A stretch of 35,992 nucleotides of DNA, taken from contig JALHRB010000040.1 in assembly GCA_022841665.1 (NCBI GenBank), positions 1-35,992 of the forward strand, given 5' to 3'. Made by a program: the position numbers and the translations under genes. The stretch comes from Pseudolabrys sp. (GTDB lineage Bacteria > Pseudomonadota > Alphaproteobacteria > Rhizobiales > Xanthobacteraceae). This document shows positions 14,604-24,119 of this stretch, one piece after another. The notes beneath the pieces are model-generated. The model was not told where the DNA came from. It saw only the letters and a program-made list of their open reading frames with translations, and ran no database searches. The first letter of the stretch is position 1; each line of letters opens with the position of its first letter.

Positions 14604-15722
14604 TCAACTGCGCGGAGACACCACGACGCCGCCCGTCATAGGCCGCCGAACGCCGGTCGTATGGGGGAAAGTGATCGGCAGTTCTTTGAGGGTGCGCACC
14701 GCCAGGTACGCGAAGGCCTGTGCTTCGATGGCTTGCGAAGACCAACCGGCCGCGTCCGCCGTCTCAACGCTGGCCGGGGCGAGCCGCTCGGCCAGCATGC
14801 GCATCAGCGTCGGGTTGCGCGCGCCGCCGCCGGCGACGATCCAGGCGCGCGGCGGCTGCGGTAAATGCGGCACGATCCGTTTCACCGCCGCCGCGGTGAG
14901 CGCCGACAAGGTCGCCGCGCCGTCGGCGACCGAGAAATCCGGCAGCCCAATATTGGCGAAAGCGAAGGCGTTGCGGTCGAGCGACTTCGGACAGCCATGA
15001 TCGAAGAACGGATGCGCCAGCACGCGCGCGACGAAGGCCTCGTCGACGCGGCCGCGTGCAGCTTGATCGCCGTCGCGGTCGAGCGGGGCGCCCGTGCGCG
15101 CGCGCATGAAGTCGTCGATCAGCGCGTTGCCGGGGCCGGTGTCGCAGGCCACCGGATCGCCGCCGTCAACCCAGGTGACATTGGCGACGCCGCCGACATT
15201 CAGCACGGCGATCGGATGCGGGCGCGCCAGCAGCTTCGACAGCGCCTGGTGATACGTCGGCACCAGCGGCGCCCCCTGCCCCCCGGCCGCGACGTCGGCA
15301 GCGCGGAAATCGTAAGCCACCGGGATGTCGAGCCGGCGCGCCAGCGCGGCGCCGTCGCCGATCTGCACCGTGAGCCGTTTCTCGGAACGGTGGATGACCG
15401 TCTGGCCATGGAAGCCGACGATGGCCACGCTCGCGCGCGCGATACTGTGTTCGGCAAGGAAGGTTTCAACCGCCTCGGCGTGCACGCCGGTGACGAAGGC
15501 TTCCGCCTCCTTCAGCACGCCCGGGCGCTGCCAGCGGTCGGTGAGCCCGGCGCCCTCCGCCAGCGCCTGGCGGAGCAGGTCCCGCTCCGCATCGGCATAA
15601 GGGCGGTAGCCGGCCGGGCCGAAGGCGGCGATGCGCTCGCCATCGGTCTCGATCAGCGCCACGTCGACGCCGTCGAGGGAGGTCCCGCTCATCAAGCCGA
15701 TCGCCCGCACCACCCCCGCCAC
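14604..15722 (-). CDS. anmK: anhydro-N-acetylmuramic acid kinase
   Basis: A 372-residue AnmK, which phosphorylates and opens 1,6-anhydro-MurNAc during cytoplasmic peptidoglycan recycling, giving MurNAc-6-phosphate. Recognition is by [20 protein letters not shown] at the N-terminus (phosphate-binding), [21 protein letters not shown], and [13 protein letters not shown] (catalytic Asp region), with the ATP-binding [13 protein letters not shown] near the end. The start is a GTG at 15722; the following GTG codons are alternative starts, since many homologues begin just before the GLMSGTS motif. It is divergent from tyrS across 79 bp. Confidence 0.94.
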   Translation of the reverse strand: MAGVVRAIGLMSGTSLDGVDVALIETDGERIAAFGPAGYRPYADAERDLLRQALAEGAGLTDRWQRPGVLKEAEAFVTGVHAEAVETFLAEHSIARASVAIVGFHGQTVIHRSEKRLTVQIGDGAALARRLDIPVAYDFRAADVAAGGQGAPLVPTYHQALSKLLARPHPIAVLNVGGVANVTWVDGGDPVACDTGPGNALIDDFMRARTGAPLDRDGDQAARGRVDEAFVARVLAHPFFDHGCPKSLDRNAFAFANIGLPDFSVADGAATLSALTAAAVKRIVPHLPQPPRAWIVAGGGARNPTLMRMLAERLAPASVETADAAGWSSQAIEAQAFAYLAVRTLKELPITFPHTTGVRRPMTGGVVVSPRS

Positions 15723-15801
15723 GCCAATTGCCCTGTTAGTTGAATCCCTTACCGGACCTGTTACACCACCCGCCCGAGGGACGCACCCCCGAGCAAGGTC
15801 A

Positions 15802-17058
15802 ATGAGCGCCTATAAGTCCGAATTCCTTAACATTCTCGCCGAGCGCGGCTTCATCCACCAGGTGTCGGAGCCGGAGGCGCTGGACGCGCGCGCCAAAGAC
15901 GGCACGCTCACCGCCTATATCGGATTCGATTGCACGGCGGCCTCGCTGCATGTGGGCTCGTTGTTGCCGATCATGATGCTCTACTGGCTGCAGCAGACCG
16001 GCCACCGGCCGATCGCGCTGATGGGTGGCGGCACGACGCGCGTCGGCGACCCTTCCGGCAAGGACGAGAGCCGCCGCATTCTCACCGACGAAATGATCGA
16101 GCAAAACCTCGTCGGCATCCGCGCCATCTTTTCGAAATTCCTCAAGTTCGAAGGCGCCGGCGGCAACGCCATCATGGCCAACAATGCCGACTGGCTGAAC
16201 ACGCTCAACTACATCGACTTCCTGCGCGACGTCGGCCGGCATTTTTCGGTCAACAGGATGCTGTCCTTCGACTCGGTCAAGATGCGGCTCGAGCGCCAGC
16301 AGGAATTGTCGTTCCTCGAATTCAACTACATGGTGCTGCAGGCCTACGATTTCGTCGAATTGCACAAGCGCTACGACTGCGCGCTGCAGATGGGCGGCTC
16401 CGACCAGTGGGGCAACATCGTCAACGGCATCGACCTCGGCCGCCGCATGGCGAACGCGCATCTGTTCGCGCTCACCGCGCCGCTGATCACCACCTCCTCC
16501 GGCGCCAAGATGGGCAAGACCGCCGCCGGCGCGGTCTGGCTCAACGCCAACATGGTCAGCCCCTATGACTACTGGCAATACTGGCGCAACACCGAGGACG
16601 GCGACGTCGCGCGTTTCCTCAAGCTGTTCACCGTGCTGCCGCTTGCCGAGATTGCCCGCCTCGCCGCGCTGCAGGGCGCCGAATTGAACGAGGCCAAGAA
16701 AGTGCTGGCCACCGAAGCCACCGCTTTGGTGCACGGACGCCAAGCGGCGGACGCCGCGGCCGAGACCGCGCGCAAGACCTTCGAGGAAGGCGCGCTAGCG
16801 GAAAGCCTGCCGACCGTCGAGGTCGCGCGCGCCGAGCTCGACAAAGGGCTCGGTGTGCTTGTCGCATTCGCCGAGAAGACCGGCCTGGTGTCGTCGAACG
16901 GCGACGCGCGCCGCCAGATCAAGGCCGGCGGCCTCAAGGTCAACGACGCGACCGTGACCGACGAGAAGATGACGCTGACTCCGAAAGAGCTGACGCCTGA
17001 AGGCGTCATCAAGCTTTCGCTCGGCAGGAAGAAGCATGTGCTGCTCAAGCCGATTTAA
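15802..17058 (+). CDS. tyrS: tyrosyl-tRNA synthetase
   Basis: A 418-residue class I aminoacyl-tRNA synthetase charging tRNA-Tyr. The HIGH-like motif is HVGS (50-53), the tyrosine pocket includes [24 protein letters not shown], and the KMSKS-like loop is KMGKT (236-240). A C-terminal S4 RNA-binding domain ([17 protein letters not shown]) completes the usual layout. The ATG at 15802 has AAGG just upstream; in-frame codons further up would extend into the divergent anmK and are not needed. Anm kinase and tyrS adjacency is common in proteobacteria. Confidence 0.96.
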   Translation: MSAYKSEFLNILAERGFIHQVSEPEALDARAKDGTLTAYIGFDCTAASLHVGSLLPIMMLYWLQQTGHRPIALMGGGTTRVGDPSGKDESRRILTDEMIEQNLVGIRAIFSKFLKFEGAGGNAIMANNADWLNTLNYIDFLRDVGRHFSVNRMLSFDSVKMRLERQQELSFLEFNYMVLQAYDFVELHKRYDCALQMGGSDQWGNIVNGIDLGRRMANAHLFALTAPLITTSSGAKMGKTAAGAVWLNANMVSPYDYWQYWRNTEDGDVARFLKLFTVLPLAEIARLAALQGAELNEAKKVLATEATALVHGRQAADAAAETARKTFEEGALAESLPTVEVARAELDKGLGVLVAFAEKTGLVSSNGDARRQIKAGGLKVNDATVTDEKMTLTPKELTPEGVIKLSLGRKKHVLLKPI

Positions 17059-17199
17059 CGCCCGAGCGCGCTGCTTCCTTTATTACCGCCATCGATAACG
17101 TCGCGCCCACGCCTTCGTGATTCCGGCGCGATAAAACGTGACGCCCCGGCTTGCGCGCGCCTTGCTAGGACCGCACATCGCTTTCTCAGGGGAGTCGTC

Positions 17200-17604
17200 A
17201 TGTTCAATCGCCGCCATCTCGTCCTCGGCTTTGCCGGCGTGCTCGCGCTCGGCGCCGCTCTCGCCTTCGGCCCGCTTGCCAGCGCCGCGTCCAAGACCTT
17301 CGACCAGAAGACTTTCGAAGCTGCGCAAAGCGCCGGCAAGCCCATCCTGCTGCATGTCCACGCACCCTGGTGTCCGACCTGCCGCGCGCAGGAGCCGATC
17401 CTCTCCAAGATCGAGGGTGCGGCCAAATTCAAGGATCTCGTCGTCCTGCGCATCGATTTCGACAGCAAGAAGGACGTTCTGCGCGGTTTTCGCGTCAACC
17501 AGCAGAGCACGCTGATCGTGTTCAAGGGCAAGCAGGAAGTCGGCCGCTCGACCGGCGACACCAACGCCGCCTCCATCGAAACACTGGTGGGCAAGGCGAT
17601 CTGA
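17200..17604 (+). CDS. secreted thioredoxin-fold protein
   Basis: A 134-residue protein with an N-terminal signal sequence (about residues 1-30; NRRHLVLG followed by a hydrophobic stretch and ASAA). The pair of arginines gives a weak Tat-like look, but a Sec signal is equally possible. The mature part is a thioredoxin fold with the active site WCPTC (C58, C61), then strands ending in the cis-proline region QSTLIVFKGKQEVGRSTG. It would act in the periplasm as a reductant or thiol-disulfide exchange protein. AGGGGAG precedes the ATG at 17200. The CcdA-type gene starts six bases after it, so the membrane protein is its probable electron donor. Confidence 0.88.
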   Translation: MFNRRHLVLGFAGVLALGAALAFGPLASAASKTFDQKTFEAAQSAGKPILLHVHAPWCPTCRAQEPILSKIEGAAKFKDLVVLRIDFDSKKDVLRGFRVNQQSTLIVFKGKQEVGRSTGDTNAASIETLVGKAI

Positions 17605-17610
17605 CGCGTC

Positions 17611-18327
17611 ATGGCCACGCTCGCGCTGGCAATCCTCTCGGGCGTGCTCTCGACGCTGAGCCCCTGCGTATTGCCGCTGCTGCCGATCGTGCTCGGCGCC
17701 GCCTTGACCGAGCATCGTTTCGGTCCGGCGGCGCTGGCCGGCGGAGTGGCCTTGTCCTTCGTCACCATCGGCTTGTTCGTCGCCACGGTCGGCTTCTCGC
17801 TTGGGCTCGACCAGGACATCTTCCGCAAAGTTGCGGCGGCGTTCCTGATCGCAATCGGCGCCCTGCTGCTGCTGCCGCGGGTGCAGGCGCAGTTCGCGGT
17901 CGCCGCCGGGCCGGTCGGCAATTGGGTACAGACCAAGAGCGCCGGCCTGCCGACACAGGGCCTTGGCGGGCAATTCGCGGTCGGTCTGCTGCTCGGCGCG
18001 GTGTGGAGCCCCTGCGTCGGGCCGACGCTCGGCGCCGCCTCGATCATGGCCGCGCAGGGCAAGGACCTCGGCATGGTCGCCGTCACCATGCTCGCCTTCG
18101 GCTTGGGCGCGGCCGCCCCCTTGCTGCTGTTGGGCCTGCTCTCGCGCGAAGCCCTCATGCGCTGGCGCACGCGCTTGCTGGCAACCGGCAAAGCCGGCAA
18201 GGTCGCACTCGGCGCCCTGTTGCTTGCGGTGGGTGTGCTGATCTTGAGCGGCCTCGACAAGCGCCTGGAAGCCGCGCTGGTCGACGCCTCGCCGGCATGG
18301 CTGACCGACCTCACGACGCGATTTTAG
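17611..18327 (+). CDS. CcdA/DsbD-type transmembrane electron transporter
   Basis: A 238-residue inner membrane protein with six predicted helices. The two conserved proline-flanked cysteines of the CcdA/DsbD-beta family are present: C19 in STLSPCVLPLLP and C135 in VWSPCVGPTLG. Such proteins carry reducing power from cytoplasmic thioredoxin across the membrane to periplasmic thiol proteins. The secreted thioredoxin six bases upstream is the likely acceptor. A link to cytochrome c maturation cannot be claimed because no ccm genes are nearby. It converges on the AsmA-like gene with a 49-bp gap and no clear terminator. Confidence 0.9.
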   Translation: MATLALAILSGVLSTLSPCVLPLLPIVLGAALTEHRFGPAALAGGVALSFVTIGLFVATVGFSLGLDQDIFRKVAAAFLIAIGALLLLPRVQAQFAVAAGPVGNWVQTKSAGLPTQGLGGQFAVGLLLGAVWSPCVGPTLGAASIMAAQGKDLGMVAVTMLAFGLGAAAPLLLLGLLSREALMRWRTRLLATGKAGKVALGALLLAVGVLILSGLDKRLEAALVDASPAWLTDLTTRF

Positions 18328-18376
18328 TTCGGACGTGACCGAGGCCTACGGGCGCACGGGCGTAATAATCCGCGTG

Positions 18377-21300
18377 TCAGCGTGTCGGCGGAATGAAATT
18401 GCGGTCGAAGCTACCGGGCGACGGGATGAACTTGCGCAATAGACCAGGCGCGATTGCCGTCACCGGATTGACCGTGATGCGCGGCGCGCTCGGCGGACCG
18501 ACCGCCTCGTAGGTAATGCCGAGCAGGCCCTCGTTGCTGCCGCCACCGAGGAACAGGCCGACGATCGGAATCTGCCCGAACATGTTGTTGAGGCCGTAGA
18601 AAGGCACGAAAGTGCCGCGCAGGTGCACCTCGTCGCGCTGGTAGTCGATCTGGCCTTCGATGGTGGCGCCGACCAGAGGCCCGCGCACCACGCCGTCGCG
18701 GATCGCCATGCGGCCGGGGAAGCGGGTGAAGTCGGAGCGCATCTCGGAGAACTCGACGGCACCGCGCGCGGCACCGGGCGCGCCCGACACGACGCGGTCG
18801 AGGGTCTGTTCGCCGCGCACGGCGAAGTTTCGGATATAGAGCGTGCCGATCTGCGGCGTGTGCTCCTGCGTCGGTGGATCCATCGCCACCCACATCTGCC
18901 CGCCGAACATTTTCGGATAGGTGTCGGTGAAGCGGAACAGCGCGCCGGCGTCGTCGGTCTCGAAATAGATGACCTGGTGATTGTCGCGCGCGCGCAGCCG
19001 CAGGTCGCCGGAGAAGGGCGTATCGCGGCCGATCTTGGAACTCATGGTGAAGGAGCGGATGCGGCCGCCGCGGCGCGCGATCTTCAAGTCGAGGCCCCGC
19101 ATGGTCTCGCCATTGTGGCCGGCGACGGTGCCGACCTTGATGTCGAGATCGAGATCGCTCTGCTTGCTCTTGCCTTTGTCGCCGGCACCGGCGAGCGACG
19201 ATTTCACGAACCCGCGGCCGTCATAGATGTCGCCGCGCATGGTCACGCGCAACGCGCCGTCGTTGCCTCGGTCGGCCTTGAGCGCAACCTTGTCGCCTTC
19301 CGACAGCGCGAACACGGGGAAGTTCGCTGAAATTATGTCGCTATTGTTGTCGATCTCGACCGAGCCGCGCACGGTGGCCCCGGCGCCGTCGATGGCCAGG
19401 TCTTCGAAGCGGACCGACCTGGCGCTCTTCACCAAGGTATAGGTCGCGCGCGCCGCGCGGCCGGCGGGCTTCACCCAGCCGGGCAACAAGTTGTCGACCT
19501 TGGCCGGAGTAAGATCGGCCTCAACCGCCATGCGCTCGTCTCTGGCGTTGCCGCCGAAGCGGCCGGTCACCTTGACGGGAATGCCCCCGGTGACGCCGCC
19601 GCCGAAGTCAATGTTGAGGCGGCGGCGCGCGGCTTCGTCGATGACGGCGGTCAGCCGCATCTCGGCGTCGGCGTCGCCCTTCTTCTTCTGCAGTTCGATC
19701 GAGGCCGGCGTGCCGTTGATCTTGACGTCGCCGCTGATCTGGTAGCCGCCGGTGGTTGCACTCACCTTCAGCGTCGCCGCTTCGACTTTCTGGCCGAGCA
19801 GCATGCGATCGGAGGAGAAGTTGGTCACGTCCGCGCTGATCGCGTATTTCGCGGCGCCGTCGGCCAGGTCCTTTTCGAGCGGAAAATTGACCGTCACCTG
19901 GCCAGCGACCGAGCCGCGGCTGGAGGCTTGGTCGAGCGAGAGCGCGACGTTGTCGCGCAGGGCGTCGGTCGCCAACAGCGCCGCCACCGCGGGCAGCGTG
20001 CCGTCGACGCGGAAAGTGGCGCGCGCCGGCGGCGGCTTGAGATGGGTGTCGGGCACCTCGAACAAGCCGGCGGTGACGCTGAGTTTGCGCCCGGGCTCGA
20101 CCTCGACGGTGCCGCGCCCCAGATTGATGGTGGCGGCGCCGCCGGTGACATGCACGGCCAGGTCGGCATCGCGGATCGCCGGCAAGTTGGAGACCGGCCG
20201 CAGCGTGGTGCCGCTCGTCTCGATGTCGACCGAAAGCCCCTCGTCCGGCATCGGAGGCCCATTCGCCTTGAACGTGTGCAGCGGCGCGTTGCCGGCGATC
20301 ACCACGCGCTCGACGGTGCCGCCGGACATATGCTCTACCACCCAGCGGCGCACGTCGGCGGCGGTGAACACCGGCCACAGCCGCTTCATCACCCACATCG
20401 GCATGCGCGTGGCGGCGACACCGAAAGCCAGATGCGGCTCCGCGCCGCCGAAATCGAGACGGCCGCTGACGGCCAGACCGACATTGTACGACGGCCGCGT
20501 GTCGATGCGCCGGAAGTCGCCCTGCTCCAGGTCGATGCGCTTGCGCGCAAGATCGATGCGGGCGCGCATGTTCGCGCGGTTGAGCGCAAAGCCCTCCTGA
20601 TCGGCGCCGCCGAGCGCGCCGAGAATGATCGGGTCGATCACCGCGTCGCCGCGCGTGACCGTCACCAGCCAGGCGCCGCCGTCCTCGGCCGGGGCCTCGA
20701 AAGTGGCGCGCAAGGTGAACTGATTGCCGCCGGAATGGATCTGGAACGGCACCAGCAGCGTGCGCCGGCGCGCATCCCAGTTGAAGCGGAAGTCAGCCTG
20801 GTCGATGGCGATCTCGATGCGTTCGCCGTCGTTGCTGACGATGGTGCCGGGATCGACGATGAGCTGGCCCTGCACGACCTGCGGCGTGCCGTCGGCGGTG
20901 ACGTCGGCGCGAATGCTGGCCGACAATGGCAGGTCGACGTCGAGCCCGCCTTCGTTCAGGCGCAGCGCCAGCATGAGGTCGCGGCTCGACACCTTGCGCG
21001 CTTCGATGCCAATCGCGCGGATGCCGTCGGCCACCGGCCGCATCGCCGCGCTCAGCACCCAGGGGCGCTCGGGCTTATCGGATTCCAGGCGGAAGACCAC
21101 ACCGCCCTGCTCGGGCCGCATCAGGCTGGCGTTGATCTGGTCGAAGGTCCAACGCTTGCCGCTGCGGCGGTCGTCCACCGTCAGGCTGCCGCCTTTGAGG
21201 CCGAGCTCGCGCAAGTCGTGGCCGTCGAGACCCGTGGCGCCGAGGCTGTCGATCCAGGCCAGCATGCCGGCGACGTCCTCGACGCCCGCGCGCAACGAAG

Positions 21301-21925
21301 CTTGCGAAGTATCGGCATCGGCGGGCGGCCGCGGCGGCACGACGGGCGGCGTCGCGGTGGCGATCGGTCTCTTGTCGGCGCCGGCAAACACGGTAACGCG
21401 GCCGTCGCTCTCGATGCGCACCGCCATCTCGGCGCCGACCAGATTGAGGCTCTGCGCGCGCAACTGTCCCGACAGCAGACCCCTGGCGGAGATTCCGACT
21501 TCGGCCTTCGGCGCGCTGGCGACGATCGAACCGTCACCGTCGCGCACGACGATGTCGCGGATGCGCAGGGAGGTGCGGCCCTTCTCGTCGCGCTCGATCT
21601 GCGTGCCGCCCACGACGACGGTGTGGTCGCCGCCGAAATTCTGCTCGATCGCGGCTTTGAGCCAGGGCGTCGCGATGTCGAGTTCGATCGGGCCGGATGA
21701 AAGCCGCCACCATAGGCCGAGCAGGCCGAGCGCGGACACCCCGACCGCAATTCCGGCCGTCCAGAACGTCCGGCGCACCCAGCGCCGGCGCAGGAAGTAA
21801 CCGATGGCGCGCCAGCCCCGCCGCACACGCCGCGCGACCTTCGCGCGGAAATGCGCGAGCTTGCCCGCCGCGCCGGAGGGCGCGTGATGGGCCTTGGGCC
21901 TGTGGTGCTGCTCGCTCCCCGTCAT
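18377..21925 (-). CDS. AsmA-like / DUF3971 (YhdP-type) envelope protein
   Basis: A protein of about 1182 residues. A basic cytoplasmic N-terminus (RRVRRGWRAIGYFLRRRW) is followed by one membrane helix at about residues 53-73, and the rest is a very long periplasmic region rich in beta-strand repeats, with a DUF3971-like middle and an AsmA-like C-terminal domain (the TYPKMFGGQMWV and GPLVGATIEGQIDYQRDEVHLRGTFVPFYGLNN region). Relatives such as YhdP, TamB and YdbH are implicated in moving phospholipids between the membranes. I start at ATG 21925; an ATG-type start 42 bases further upstream is possible, and the ribosome-binding site is weak for both. It is divergent from bcp. Confidence 0.85.
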   Translation of the reverse strand: MTGSEQHHRPKAHHAPSGAAGKLAHFRAKVARRVRRGWRAIGYFLRRRWVRRTFWTAGIAVGVSALGLLGLWWRLSSGPIELDIATPWLKAAIEQNFGGDHTVVVGGTQIERDEKGRTSLRIRDIVVRDGDGSIVASAPKAEVGISARGLLSGQLRAQSLNLVGAEMAVRIESDGRVTVFAGADKRPIATATPPVVPPRPPADADTSQASLRAGVEDVAGMLAWIDSLGATGLDGHDLRELGLKGGSLTVDDRRSGKRWTFDQINASLMRPEQGGVVFRLESDKPERPWVLSAAMRPVADGIRAIGIEARKVSSRDLMLALRLNEGGLDVDLPLSASIRADVTADGTPQVVQGQLIVDPGTIVSNDGERIEIAIDQADFRFNWDARRRTLLVPFQIHSGGNQFTLRATFEAPAEDGGAWLVTVTRGDAVIDPIILGALGGADQEGFALNRANMRARIDLARKRIDLEQGDFRRIDTRPSYNVGLAVSGRLDFGGAEPHLAFGVAATRMPMWVMKRLWPVFTAADVRRWVVEHMSGGTVERVVIAGNAPLHTFKANGPPMPDEGLSVDIETSGTTLRPVSNLPAIRDADLAVHVTGGAATINLGRGTVEVEPGRKLSVTAGLFEVPDTHLKPPPARATFRVDGTLPAVAALLATDALRDNVALSLDQASSRGSVAGQVTVNFPLEKDLADGAAKYAISADVTNFSSDRMLLGQKVEAATLKVSATTGGYQISGDVKINGTPASIELQKKKGDADAEMRLTAVIDEAARRRLNIDFGGGVTGGIPVKVTGRFGGNARDERMAVEADLTPAKVDNLLPGWVKPAGRAARATYTLVKSARSVRFEDLAIDGAGATVRGSVEIDNNSDIISANFPVFALSEGDKVALKADRGNDGALRVTMRGDIYDGRGFVKSSLAGAGDKGKSKQSDLDLDIKVGTVAGHNGETMRGLDLKIARRGGRIRSFTMSSKIGRDTPFSGDLRLRARDNHQVIYFETDDAGALFRFTDTYPKMFGGQMWVAMDPPTQEHTPQIGTLYIRNFAVRGEQTLDRVVSGAPGAARGAVEFSEMRSDFTRFPGRMAIRDGVVRGPLVGATIEGQIDYQRDEVHLRGTFVPFYGLNNMFGQIPIVGLFLGGGSNEGLLGITYEAVGPPSAPRITVNPVTAIAPGLLRKFIPSPGSFDRNFIPPTR

Positions 21926-22014
21926 ATCCCTATGTTGAATGGAAACCGTTGCGCCCGCCCGACGCAAATGGCATCAGCCACATTGACCGGCGGAAAGCGA
22001 CGAAAGGAAGGCAC

Positions 22015-22512
22015 ATGGCAGTCAAGGACTTGGCGGCCAAGGACTCGGCGAACCTTGTTGCGGGTGCGAAAGCGCCCGCCTTCAGCCTCCCGCGCGACGG
22101 CGGCGAGAAGGTCGCTCTCAAGGATTTCAAGGGTCGCAGCCTCGTCCTCTATTTCTATCCCAAAGCCGACACGCCCGGCTGCACCGCCGAGGCGATCGCC
22201 TTCTCCAAGCTGCGCGCCGCTTTCGCCAAGGCCGGAACCGAGATTCTCGGCGTCTCCGCCGACCCGGTCGAGAAGCAGGACAAGTTCAAGGCCAAGCACA
22301 AGCTCACGGTCGCGCTCGCCAGCGACGAGACCAAAAACATGCTCACCGCCTACGGCGCCTGGGGCGAGAAATCCCTGTATGGGCGCAAGTACATGGGGGT
22401 GATCCGCAAGACCTTCCTGATCGACGCCCAGGGCCGCATCGCGCGGGTGTGGCCTTCGGTGCGCGTGCCGGGTCATGCCGAGGAGGTGCTGGAGGCGGCG
22501 CGCGCCCTCTAG
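22015..22512 (+). CDS. bcp: peroxiredoxin, Bcp/PrxQ family (one-cysteine type)
   Basis: A 165-residue thiol peroxidase reducing H2O2 and organic hydroperoxides in the cytoplasm. The peroxidatic cysteine is C56 in YPKADTPGCTAEA, with the usual Thr and Arg context. The resolving cysteine found five residues later in E. coli Bcp is replaced (isoleucine at that place), and C56 is the only cysteine in the protein, so turnover must rely on an external thiol. The start ATG at 22015 has a strong AAGGAAGG site. The gene is divergent from the AsmA-like gene, 89 bp away. Confidence 0.93.
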   Translation: MAVKDLAAKDSANLVAGAKAPAFSLPRDGGEKVALKDFKGRSLVLYFYPKADTPGCTAEAIAFSKLRAAFAKAGTEILGVSADPVEKQDKFKAKHKLTVALASDETKNMLTAYGAWGEKSLYGRKYMGVIRKTFLIDAQGRIARVWPSVRVPGHAEEVLEAARAL

Positions 22513-22547
22513 GCCGGTCATTGTCTGCCTAATTCCCTGCTTTTGCA

Positions 22548-22563
22548 GTGGAAACGCTTCCAC
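22548..22563. repeat. inverted repeat downstream of bcp
   Basis: GTGGAA and TTCCAC arms flank ACGC, a perfect 6+4+6 palindrome. It lies 36 bp after the bcp stop and 96 bp before the M23 peptidase start. There is no T-run after it, so it is not a typical terminator; an operator or a transcript-end hairpin is possible. Confidence 0.4.
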
Positions 22564-22575
22564 CCCGAATCGCTT

Positions 22576-22594
22576 TTACCGGTTTCTTAACCAT
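22576..22594 (+). promoter_or_regulatory. possible CtrA binding site
   Basis: TTACCGGTTTCTTAACCAT fits the alphaproteobacterial CtrA pattern TTAA-N7-TTAAC with one mismatch in the first half and contains the full TTAACCAT half-site. It is 65 bp upstream of the M23 peptidase start, a suitable place for cell-cycle control of a wall enzyme. CtrA exists in this order of bacteria, but binding here is inference. Confidence 0.4.
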
Positions 22595-22658
22595 ATCCGA
22601 TTGATATCCCCGTGCTGGCTCCCGGCTCAATCTTGAGGCGGGGCCGTTCGGGGTGCCG

Positions 22659-23966
22659 ATGTCGTCTAAGTCCTATCGATCCCATCCCGCACATCTCGCC
22701 CGCCCCGCGCATTCGGCGGCAGCGGTGTCGCGCCAACTGAACCAGCGCGCAGGCGGCGACTACACTTTGGTCCACGCCGGCCGGCAGGTCCGCATCGGCC
22801 CGGTCGCCTTCTGGACCGTGGTCGGCACCCTGGTGGTCATGGCCGGCTGGTCGGTCCTCACCGGCAGCTATTTCGCCTTCAGCGAGAGCGTGCTCACCCG
22901 CCTGATCGGCCGCCAGGCCGAGATGCAATTCGCCTACGAGGACCGCATCGCCGAATTGCGCGCGCAGGTCGACCGCATCACCAGCCGGCAATTGCTCGAC
23001 CAGGAGCAATTCGAGCAAAAGCTCAACGCGCTTATCAAGCGCCAAGCCCTGCTCGAGCAGCGCACTTCCACTTTGTCCGGCGACGGGCTCGTGACCGGCT
23101 CGATCAAGCCGGCGCGCGCCGCGCCGCCCGAGCTGCGCACCAAGCCGTCGCCGATCAACGACACCGTCATCTTCACCGCCCCGCCCGACCGCGAGGCGCG
23201 GCTTGAATCGCGCGAGCACGCCGTCGGCGGCACACGCACGGTCGAGCGCGCTAAAGGCGGCGGGCTCGAAGGCGTGCTGTCGAAAGTCTCGCTCGCGCTC
23301 GACAAGGTCGAGACCCGGCAGGCCGCCGTGCTTACGCACATGGAAGAGCAGATCGACGGCAAGGCGCGCCGCATCCGCAGCGTGCTCGCCGATCTCGGGG
23401 TCGATCCGGGCAAAGGGCCAGCGCACGCGGTCGGCGGGCCCTTCGTGCCGATGAAGGCCCCCTCCTCGGGCGCCAGCACCTTCGAGCGCCAGCTCTATCG
23501 CGTCAGTGTCGCGCGCGCGCAGGTCGACCGCTACACGCAGACTTTGGCCGCCGTGCCGGTGCGCAAGCCGGTCGCCGGCGAAGTCGACATGAGCTCGAAC
23601 TTCGGCATGCGCATGGACCCGTTCCTGCGCCGGCCGGCGATGCATACCGGGCTCGACATGCGCGGCGACACCGGCGAGCCGGTGCACGCCACCGCCGCCG
23701 GCAAGGTTTCAATCGCCGGCCGCGAAGGCGGCTACGGCAACCTGGTCGAGATCGAGCACGGCAACGGGTTCGCCACGCGCTACGGCCATCTGTCCGCGAT
23801 CGAGGTGAAGGTCGGCCAGCACGTGCGCATCGGGCAAACGGTCGGGCGCATCGGCTCGACCGGCCGCTCCACCGGCCCGCATCTGCATTACGAGACGCGC
23901 ATCGACGGCGAGCCGGTCGATCCGCAGAAGTTCCTGCGCGCGGGCCTCCGCCTCGGCGCGCTTTAG
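22659..23966 (+). CDS. LytM/M23-family peptidoglycan endopeptidase, membrane-anchored
   Basis: A 435-residue protein. A short cytoplasmic start is followed by a membrane helix at about residues 47-68, a charged coiled-coil region (about 85-135), a variable linker, and a C-terminal M23 domain. The zinc ligands are complete: H329 and D333 in HTGLD and H410 in TGPHLHYE, with H408 as the other His of the pair, so it should be an active endopeptidase rather than an EnvC-like activator. It faces the periplasm and cuts peptide cross-links. I prefer the ATG at 22659 with GGGG upstream; a GTG at 22653 would add two residues. The gene may be cell-cycle regulated (see the CtrA-like site). Confidence 0.9.
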   Translation: MSSKSYRSHPAHLARPAHSAAAVSRQLNQRAGGDYTLVHAGRQVRIGPVAFWTVVGTLVVMAGWSVLTGSYFAFSESVLTRLIGRQAEMQFAYEDRIAELRAQVDRITSRQLLDQEQFEQKLNALIKRQALLEQRTSTLSGDGLVTGSIKPARAAPPELRTKPSPINDTVIFTAPPDREARLESREHAVGGTRTVERAKGGGLEGVLSKVSLALDKVETRQAAVLTHMEEQIDGKARRIRSVLADLGVDPGKGPAHAVGGPFVPMKAPSSGASTFERQLYRVSVARAQVDRYTQTLAAVPVRKPVAGEVDMSSNFGMRMDPFLRRPAMHTGLDMRGDTGEPVHATAAGKVSIAGREGGYGNLVEIEHGNGFATRYGHLSAIEVKVGQHVRIGQTVGRIGSTGRSTGPHLHYETRIDGEPVDPQKFLRAGLRLGAL

Positions 23967-23997
23967 GCTTCTTCGATCCTGCCGGTGGGACGCGTGG

Positions 23998-24024
23998 GCA
24001 AGGCTCCGCGCCGGCGCACCTTGC
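23998..24024 (+). repeat. hairpin between the M23 peptidase and the MetE-like gene
   Basis: Arms GCAAGG and CCTTGC enclose a GCGCCGGCGC palindrome. It begins 31 bp after the M23 stop in a 153-bp gap. There is no U-tract, so a Rho-independent terminator is doubtful; it may end the upstream transcript by another route or lie in the leader of the next gene. Confidence 0.35.
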
Positions 24025-24119
24025 GGAAAACCATCTTTACAAACGCCGCCGCGCATGTGTCCTGTCGGCGAAGCGCGCCCTCTGCCGCACCAGGAAATGA
24101 ACCGGGGGAAACGTCCGCA

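Noticed and set aside
19928-21700. Open frame of 590 codons on the plus strand.
   Set aside because: It mirrors the AsmA-like gene on the minus strand, which has a membrane anchor and known C-terminal motifs. The translation is a low-complexity Ala/Arg/His-rich shadow.
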